DNA of 64,000 nt from Solea solea (lineage: Eukaryota; Chordata; Actinopteri; Pleuronectiformes; Soleidae): contig NC_081150.1 in NCBI RefSeq assembly GCF_958295425.1, forward strand, positions 13,267,001-13,331,000, given 5' to 3'. Below, piece after piece: positions 54,747-64,000 of the stretch. Both the position numbers and the translations under genes were made by a program. The notes under the pieces are model-generated. The model was not told the origin of the DNA, made no database searches, and saw only the letters and a list, made by a program, of their open reading frames with translations. The stretch's first letter is position 1. Every line of letters begins with the position of its first letter.

Positions 54747-57700
54747 CTGTAAAAAAAAAAAAGAGGACAAAACGCTTGAGAGCATGTTTTATTAATTGGG
54801 TGAGAAAATAATGAAGTGGGTATACGACGCCTTGAAATGGTTTGTTTTTGTTCAACAAACAGCACAAAAATATGATTAATAATTAAGTGCCAGCGCGCTT
54901 TTGATTAAATGTGACAAAAGCTCTCAAAATCTGTTTGGTAACATGAAGCTGGGCTGGTTGCTGGCAAAAAGTAGCTCAGTGGTGCTCAGAGCGAGTCGTC
55001 TTTGCAACTCAAAGGTTGTGGTTTCTGAAATCTCTGCACACTGAACTACCGAATCCAGCGAAACACAGCACTGAACCAGATCCTCCTTTCAGTTGATATT
55101 CATCTTAATACTCTTGATCTCCATCAGTAAGCAATTAAAGGTATTCTATTTGTTTAAGAGAGTCAGAGTCCAGGACCAGACCCAAGGCCACATGTCAGTA
55201 AACATCTGTTCACCCGATATAGAGAATGTCCTTGACTTACTAACACACCCTCCCAGCTATGGAGACGCTGTCCCCGAGGAACAAATTATCCCAATGTTTT
55301 ATTTATTACTATAAACATCACCTGGTAGTATATCACTGAATATTGAAGAGGCTATTGCCTTCTATGGGGCGTATAAACATAAGCAAGTCAGGAAAAACGT
55401 CTAATTATAATGAAAAAGTCTTGGGTGTCCTTGGGTGCAAGCAGCGTTGATGAATAATTGTCCTATTGGAATTTTTATTGGAATTCACTCTGAAACAACA
55501 GGCTGGAGATACTTCAGTTGATTTGTTAATGTGGCAAATACAGGAAAAAGCTTTTTTGTTGTTGCTCCTCTCAGTGATGACTAATTGAATTCATTAGGAT
55601 GATCAGAAACTCACTATAGTACTTTTTTTTTTGAAGCCACATTACAAAAAAAATTGTACAGTCAAGTGTCAGAAAGTGAGTGACAGTCACTGATAAAAGA
55701 CTTTACAACTCAAAAATCTGAGTTTCCAACATTTTTTTCCAGCTTTACAGTGAATAACGTGCAAATGTTGACTTAAAGGGGCTTCAAAGAAACTAGGAAA
55801 CTAATGTTCTCAAGGGTTAATATAAGGTTTTGAATTAGGCCAAATCTGAACAGTTAATCCACAAATACAAGTGAACATTTGTCTCAAATCAATCTCAAAA
55901 CAATCCTCCTGAGGTGTTCTTCATGGCAAATAAAGTCTGAGGTCAAAGCAAACCTTCACCTATGAGACCACTGAAATTGAGTCAGACCATCACTGAGTAT
56001 GAGAGAATTATCTGTGAATTCCCTCGTGGCATTCTTAACGCTTCAACAAATAGCACAAAGGCATGGACAGACTGATGCAAAGACATAAAAACAGCAAACA
56101 AGATAATTAGTAAATACCCTTTATACGGCCTGAAACACACCACCAGTTAATAGGAAACAGTAAAAACAAGGTAATAGAGCGACAAACACAAACAGAACAT
56201 CTGAGTCAACACATCTCAGTTTCATGCTCATAAACACCATTTTCAATACAATTAATTGCCTACTTTTTTCAATCTTTACCTAATGTTACCATTTATAGAC
56301 CAAACTAAAGCCACATTTAGTTTCTTTCCGTTCATATCAAGCACCCAACACCGTAAAGGTTTTCATTAATAATTAAGTCAAATTTGAAAGGAAAAGTATC
56401 TTTTTCTTGCTGACGATGCACTGGCAAGCTGAATTATTCATTCAACGTGAATCGCTTTCATACAGAAAATCGGAATTATAATTACATCCACGGGAGAAGT
56501 GCGATATGTATGAAAGTGTCAAAGACAATCGGATTGGGATTGAGCTCTCGTTTACATTTCGCGGCAAAGTTTCAGTTCCTGTGCTAACGAAGAGTCTCTC
56601 TGCTGTTTCATTTCATGAGCAGGGCTAATGAAGGACAGAGGTGGCACAGGTGATTTAAAACTCATTCACCTCCAGCTGGTATATTGGCCTCGAAATTCAG
56701 TGAAAACTGTGCAGGCTGTCAGGCACAAGCTCCGTCAGGACTGTCTCATTATCAGATCCTGGGGTTTCCGCCTGCTAATGGTCGACCTGCCTTCAGAGGT
56801 CTGCGGAGACGCTCGCTCGCCCTGAGGCACCAGCAGTCTGTGGTTTCTCTTCCCGAACTTCATCCAGGCATGACCGGCCCTGCTGCCTCCTTCTAGGCAA
56901 TTTCTCACACAACGTTCGGCGCTCGAACTCCATGCGGATGATGTTTGCTGGCTGAGATCAGGGCTGCGCTGCATCACATCTCGTTTGCAGCTAAATCTCC
57001 TAGAGTGTTTGTGAGGCTGCACGAGAGGGAAAAGAGAAATAAGCCCTAGCACAACGTTAATGTTGCACGCGCACGCGCACGGCTAATGGAGAAAGTGACG
57101 GCTCGTACGCACACGCATACCGTGAATGACACACGTGCTCCTTAATTGGTTCAGACCCCAAACTGCAAACATGATTAGGTTTTGTTGATCTAACTCCAGG
57201 GACAGTGGGTGACCACAGTGATTTCCCCACATCAAGGAAAACCCCCTCATTTTAATCTGTGCCTGCAAACACGTGTTAAGATTCTACTTTGAAGTACTGC
57301 GAACTCGATTTCATGCGTCTCGGCACCCTCAGCTCGAGACGACTTATCTCTGGTGTAACACACACACACATACTACTGCAGAATCCACAATGTGAAGGAG
57401 TGAGCGGTTGATGTTAGCCTAATGCGTCCAGAGCCACCGCGATGGACACGGGAGTTCTTACCGTGCTTTCAATTCTCCCACAAAGTGCAGATAACACATT
57501 AAGATGAGAAGGAGCAAAGGTGTAATGTGCTTCAGCTGTAAACAAGTATTAATACATAACCGATCAAATGGAGTTTGGTTACAGGGTTACAGGCATGAGA
57601 CAATATTGCAATATTGACCAGTGCACTCCTTTAAAAGAAGGAGTGCAAGCAATTCCACATTGTGCTATGCAACATTAAGCTGCAGAATATTCACATTTGT

Positions 57701-60700
57701 CAAGCTTAGCATTTTTCCTATACTCATATTTATTATGTCCTGTACAAGTGCAAAGGCGGTAGAGAGAAATAGAGCCTATGTATTATCTTTTAATTTGGTA
57801 GTTCATCTGCATGCTCACCCCAAATCCCCTTTTACTCAGTGTATTAAATGTGAGTGATGAGTGATGTGAACGTAATGCTCAAGCATGTCATGAATAATCC
57901 TGGTGTCATAGAACTTTTTCACAGTAGGACAAAAAAAAAAAGGGGGTTCCTCTCCAGGCTTAAGAGAGCCAGAGTTGTCCTATTGTTTTTTTTTAATTTT
58001 TTTTTTTTTTAATGCGTCTCACAGATTATGTGGATGAGAAAATGTTTGATAATCTGAAAGGCAACGCTACTCTTATTTTATCACAGACGGTTTGTGCTAC
58101 TGGGAAAAATCCAATGGTTTCTGAAAACTGAGAAGTCATAAGCAACATAATTTAACTCGTGCTGTTGCAAGAAGCCGGGGAATCGGCGTCTTTGTCACCA
58201 GAGAGGAGAGAGTTGGAAAAACGCCTGTACATAGTTTCCATTTTTGTTGGCCTGTTTTTGGACATTGAGGCAAAAAGTCAAGTTCTATACTGTTCAACTT
58301 TCAAATTGAACACGCAAAATCTGGTGTGCATGTACGACTACAGTGTTATTTTCATTTTAAATTGTTAATACACTATTTAAACATGCAGTAAATTGTAAAT
58401 AACTGCCAGATATTGAAAGTTATTCTGGAAAAATGGGCAAAAGCTCTTAACTCACCGGACATTTTCTGGCCTTTTTTATGGTCAAAATAAGCCAAAAAGT
58501 CTAGATGGACATTTTGAGGCTTAGGTGTTAAAGGGTTAAATCCTCAGCTCTATCTATTTGGAAAAAAAAAAGCACATTATTACGCCAGATTCACACCATA
58601 ATCCCCCTGTGCTGCATGCTGCAGCCTAATTGGCGAAGTGAGGCCGCTCATTAAAAGTGACAGGTACGATCCGGTTAACCGGAAGCTTTAAGGCCACAGC
58701 GGACAATCACAGGGGCTAAATGCTGCGCTGAAGAGCAGCTATTACTGCTGTGTTCCCACGCTGCAGCACAGTGGTGAGCACAGATGAATGACCGGGCCGT
58801 CCTCACTCCTACAACCCCCCCCGCACACTGGCCTTTGATAGCTCATCACTGTTACCATGGACACGGGGAGGTGAAAACATTTCTGTGATTAATTACAAAC
58901 AATATGTTATGTGTATTTACAGTGAGGCCACACTGTATGCAGCCTGTAGTCCTCTCTGGCTTGTAGTGATATTATAACGATGCAGGACTCTTGGACAGAC
59001 TGCAGGAAGAGGAGAAGTACAAGCAGCCACCTCATTACAGCGAGCTTTATCTGCAAACTCCACATGCTGTTTCGTAATTAGGACTTGGAGAAAAAGACTT
59101 TCCTGTTTTATTAGAGGTGGCTGTCATGTAACATACAAGAGAGTCCAACTACAGGAGTTTCATCTTTTCATTATTCTGCTTCTTTAAATACTATTCTATT
59201 CCTCTCTTTTTGTGGTTCTGCGTTTTGCAAAGTTATCATCCACTGCTTTTGTAGCAACATTGAATACCTTTGTCTGTATCTTGACTTGCATGTGTATGTA
59301 ATTGTAGATATATACAATGCTTACAGTACATGGTATAGAATCTGTGTTCTGTGCTGCATATGAATTTGTTTTCAGTTCATATGAAACAACGGACAATTCC
59401 TCTGTTCTCGCACAGATTTTCAATTCAACACCGGCATCATCGTCAGGACAAAAATCCTATTTTGAGTGGATTAAACTGTATGTGTCGAGATGAAACAGCA
59501 GCTTTAGAAAAAAGAAGAAGAAGAAAATCCATCTTGTCCAATTTACTGACAGTGCTGCCAGCACATGCTCAGCCCTCCACCACCAGCACTGATCAAGTCT
59601 CAATTGACTTTTTCCAATTTCAATGTCTGGTCCTGTTTTCATTTCCGTCCCCACTCTGTTCCTCATAGGTCATTCTCCCCTTAATTTATAGTCTCAAATG
59701 AAATGTCACAGGGTCAGCATAGTGATTTTAATCCAGTCAGAATATTCCATACAGCCACAATAACAACAACAGTATGTTTATACTTGATTGTGGCGGCATA
59801 AAAGCATGCACTGTTGTTTCTAAATTAAAAAATAATAATAATAATACTCTAATACTAGTACCTAAAATGAATACAATTGCAAATAACTCGGGTTGGAGTC
59901 ACATTCTTTCTACACACATAACAGGTAAGAGCCTTTTTATCCACTTCATTCAACAGAATGTCATTTTGCTTCAGGGGTGACTCTAATAAATCTGTAAAAA
60001 TATCTCCCCAGTTCCTGCTGTTGAGGACCAGATGGTGCTGAGATAATGAACAACGGACTTGTCAAAGTAAGCTGCCTATACTGTACCTTTTGGAAGTACA
60101 CAACCCTGTGCTTGGTCGATGGCACTAACCCTTCATTTAAAAAGTTGTTGTTTTATTCTGCTGAGGTGGATTGTTCCTTCTTCTTTGCAGCATCGTGTTA
60201 TCGTATATTTTGTTTTGACTGAATATCATGTATTTTTGGGGGGAATAATAAAATGTGAAAATGCACAATGGCACCTATTGTAGGCGCAGAGCTGCTTGCG
60301 ACATGCAAACATGCGACATGTAAAATATATTAAAATGAAACATTTATTAATTTCTACTCTTATCTCAAGTGGGTCTTAACTTAGACAGAAATCCATTCCG
60401 CCTACTTAGCGGCGTAAAAAAATGTAACCTGACCTACTTCTCTCTTTTTTTGTGTGCATTCTTACAGAAGCAGACATAATGTATAATTCAATACATTTTC
60501 CATGGATTAGTGGATTCGTCCACTTAAAAGTTTCCTGAGGTGTTTCCTGAGGCACCGCGTCACTCCTGAGAGACACTCGTGACAGCAGAGGCGTTACAAG
60601 CTGTTGCACATGGGCAAGTACTCTAGTTTTTTCTTTTATTATTGCATTTCCTACAGGAATTACGTTTGTTACAGTCTATTTTTGCTTATCTGTGACTGCA

Positions 60701-63700
60701 AACATGGTTTAATTCTGCCGTCATTCAAAAACACAAAATACACAGAATTCTGCTGCGCTTACTTAGACGCTCAAGATTTGCGTTTAGTGTACTCAGAGAT
60801 GGGAAAGTCCTGAATGGGGAAGTTCATAAAATTTTTAGCATCATCACTATTCTAGCTGGTACAGCATTTTATCCTCCAGTGGGCATCACAGAGTCTCCAA
60901 AAAAAAAGCTGGGGAGAGTTCCAGTGGTGCAACACAACCCTTTTGTGTTGTCATGCTCGTTGTGCAATAACTCAAGCAGTGACAACAGAATCCTTCATCT
61001 TAATTTTTGCGGCCATGTTTAGACACTCCACAGCGCTTGGTATGAAGGTATGAGACAGAGAAGGTTCATAGTCACGACTTGTTATTGGCTATAATGTTAA
61101 CAGAGATCGGAGTCAGGACACAAACTCTAGTGTCAGCACATCGTGGGCATCGCAGGCACGGAACTCCCAGGATTGGACACGATCCACTCTGACAGGATCA
61201 GGACAAGAGCAAACAGCATTTACCGAGACTGCACTCACCCCGGACACTCTTTGTTCAAACCTCTGCCGTCTGGTAAGAGGATCGGAACAATAAAAACACG
61301 CACAAACACACTGAGAAATAGTCTTTACCCTAGAGCGATTGTGTCCATATCCCCACCTCACTGCAGCCCTACACTGAACCAGTCACTCACACAATATGTT
61401 TCATTTCAATTTTTATGAGAGCAATTTCCCGTACAATACAATAACATGTTCATGTAGTATATTTTATATCGATTTTTCATTTTCTTATTATAGTTGGTGC
61501 GATTTTTTATATCTCTATTTTTCTTATTTATTACTTGTACATAAGTTCTTCTAATCTCGTTAAGAGAAAGCCACATAATAAAGCTCATTCTATTCCACCA
61601 TCGTCCACCCGTCCCGATCTCCTACTTGATAACTATTACGCTCCTCTCAATCAAAAATGGCTGTTGCCTCTAAACAGGATCCAGCCAGCCGCTAAATTTG
61701 TCACCACAACACAAACACTTATATATAAATGTCATTTAGTCAGAGACAGGTTGGGCTTTCCCGTCAGAAGTGAAGAAGAAAATAAAGTGAAGCTGCAAAG
61801 GTCAGCGTCGATTCATATTTTCCATAAAACAAAGGGTGGGTTTCTTGTAACTAATTCCTTTTTTTTTTGTTTGTTTGTTTTTATTAACGTTAAACAAACC
61901 TGGCACTGGAATATGAAGGTTTGTTTTAACCATTTCTCCAGGTCCTCACACAGTCCAAAACTTGACCCTAATTGAATGGTTGATTGTCTCTTTATGTTAG
62001 CCCTGTGACGGAGGGGTGAACCCTGTCTAAGCAGTAGACTATAAATGTATGAATGAATAAGCCTTTAAAAGTTAAGCTTCACTTCAGCATTTACTACGTC
62101 ATAGATGTAGCACAAGACGGGAGCATTACCACAGGAAAGACCATCAAAATATGAACTACTATCTGCAATCTCTTGCAGCCTCAATCGTTTGTTAAACATC
62201 ACACATCCACCGTTCATGTGTCATCCATGGTTATCATCAGTATGTGCACAACACTATATATATAAAAAGAAATTCTGCTGCATAATCACAGACATAGAGG
62301 GAATACACTTGTGCTCATTATGTTTGAATAACAATCCCCTTCGCCATGTTCTGCATAGTTCAGATCTTACGACATCTTGTTTGTAAAGCAAACAAACACG
62401 CATTTATATTCAAACCCCAGCATTTTCACTCTCTCTCTCACTCTCTCTCTCTCTCTCCTAACCACACACTCTGACATGGACACATACACATGTATAGTTG
62501 CCATAATATATACTCCAGGCCAAATGCAGTGAACCCTGTGGCTGCAGGGGCTTTCTTGTCTTTGCTCCAGTTACAGTATGTCTCACTAGTGAGGGGGAAG
62601 CCCTGGAGTACTGCAGCTATAAGCGAAGTAAAAAAAAATCACACCACGGAATGAATAATGAATACAGATTCTCCATCCAGCCAAACCCCGCACACTAGTT
62701 CAAAGGCGCCCTGCTATTCCATGCATAACGTAACGAGACACAACTCTGCTATGCTAATGGGCGCCCGATTCCAGAGGCTAGACTGAGCTCACTGAACCGT
62801 CCAAAAAAGTTCCACAACTGGCAACGAAAACGTCGGATAAGGAGGACGTGATGGGGAATTGTTACGATATCTGGAACGGTAGCAATGGTGATGGTGGGCG
62901 TGGAAAAGCAGTGTGTGCACACAAATGTACACACAGTTTACAGAACTACTGCAGGCACAAGTCATCGTCAGGGAAGCCGTGACGTTAAGTGACGCGAACA
63001 AGGCTGTCACAAGAGATCACATGATCAGCCGCGGCCCCTGACTTCTCTACCAGTCGCTGTACTCAGGCCTGAGGGATAGAATGACGTGTTTTCTGAGACA
63101 TTTATCCACATTGTCTACTTTTCCCCTTTTTACATTTCGCTGATCTGCACCGATTGTGCACAAGTGTGTGTGTTTTTTTCTCCGCGCGTCTCTGCGTGCG
63201 TGCGCGACGGTGAAGCGAAGCCTAAACTAAACTGTAGAGTCACTTAACCATTTCTCCTGATTACACTGAAAACAAAAGCCTGTTATCAGTAAAGGAAGCA
63301 GCTCCCTCTTTTCCGAGTTCAAAGGGAAAACAGTTTTCTCCGTGAAAGCATGCAGTTTGAAAAAAGGAAAAAAATCCCCAAGGAAGGCAATGTGTGTGTG
63401 TGGGTTTGCACACTCTCTCTTTTATTTTCTGTCATTGTCTCTGTTCCTTCTCTTCTTCTGCTCTGTGAGGATTGCTTCCGTACTTCTCTCTTGATCCCCA
63501 TGCACCATATTCCTTTATGCAACTCTTATGCATTTTAATCCAACATAATGCAGGTTTCACAGTGTGACTGAAGGAATCCTACGGGGGAACATGTCCACGA
63601 ATTTCACTGCAGCCGCAGTGAAAAAGAGGGGCAGCGCCACAGGGGGCGCAAGTGAAACCCTATTGTTTTGAAGAGAATAGTCAGGACTGTGCTGCTGTAC

Positions 63701-64000
63701 AGAATGACTTTTTCCACTGAACCTGAAATGGATTTAAATTGGAAATGTTCCAGTTAAAAGAAGTTCTAGTGTAGAAGCGCGAGATAGAGGACCAGGGGCT
63801 TTTATTCATCTGAAGACGCGTATGTCTTTTTCACAGTTTTTGAACGAGGCCAAAGCGCTTTTCACTTCAGCCGTGGAGAGTGGACTGTGGAGTGTCTTGT
63901 TTAATTAACCCTGAGCAAGTGCTCAGTGTCACGCATGGTTTACTATCCCTGCTTCACCTTTCAGTCCCTGATCGGAAATCAGTGAGCAGCAGTGAGCCGA
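54747..64000 (-). other. Presumed 5' otof intron; no gene recognised
   Basis: I looked for the otoferlin N-terminal exons (human MALLIHLK..., SFYSRVLENCED) on the - strand and saw neither. Short open frames here show no family features. It contains a LINE fragment (about 61143-61365), (CT)n at 62430-62457 and a gcacgc run near 57066-57080. Confidence 0.6.
61143..61365 (+). pseudogene. Non-LTR retrotransposon ORF2 C-terminal fragment
   Basis: The translated + frame holds LPGLDTIHSDRIRTRAN, HPGHSLFKPLPSGKR and IKTRTNTLRNSLYPRAI. This matches the conserved tail of fish LINE reverse-transcriptase proteins (LPSGRRYR.I..RT.R..NSF.P.A). Only this fragment is present; it is a dead insertion. Confidence 0.75.

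Noticed and set aside
56628..57052. Open frames on both strands near 56.7-57.0 kb
   Set aside because: No recognisable motif, no matching splice pattern, no resemblance to missing otoferlin exons.
54747..64000. Search for the first otoferlin exons and promoter
   Set aside because: No segment matched the N-terminal protein with correct splice sites; they probably lie beyond the window.

Overview
This is vertebrate nuclear DNA, almost certainly from a teleost fish. The evidence is spliced genes with GT-AG introns, a fish-type tRNA-derived SINE, hAT-like miniature transposons, abundant microsatellites, and two genes that lie tail to tail as they do on human 2p23.3. All exon calls come from reading frame, splice sites and remembered family sequences; no search was run.

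Layout. Positions 1-6583 (+ strand) hold the last 14 exons of drc1, the dynein regulatory complex subunit 1 of motile cilia; its 5' part lies before the window. Positions 6584-9139 are the convergent gap with the presumed 3' ends of both genes. Positions 9140-54746 (- strand) hold nearly all of otoferlin (otof), the multi-C2-domain calcium sensor of hair-cell ribbon synapses. I resolve 44 constitutive-type coding positions, which join in frame to 1,979 residues. About 47 N-terminal residues (the first exons) are missing and must lie beyond 64000. Positions 54747-64000 show no exon I can recognise and are read as the 5' otof intron.

Main result: the otoferlin 3' half is built for alternative splicing. 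(1) The first exon of C2F exists as two tandem 99-nt copies (13398-13496 and 13738-13836) with the same phase and 25 of 33 identical residues. They differ in calcium-binding loop 1, where one copy has Asp-to-Ala, and I know of no such pair in mammals. (2) Two alternative terminal exons of identical length (10060-10240 and 9140-9320) encode different transmembrane anchors and match the mammalian exon 47/48 pair. (3) An upstream alternative acceptor at 18078 adds 32 residues. (4) Two candidate symmetric cassette exons (19653-19724 and 24954-25055) would insert 24 and 34 residues. One intron appears to use a GC donor.

The long 5' otof introns (33000-40778, 43760-54657 and upstream) hold a SINE with a 12-bp target-site duplication, two hAT-like MITEs with 8-bp duplications, a LINE fragment, a perfect 24-bp hairpin, long G/C homopolymers and a CAG/CTG tract beside a splice donor.
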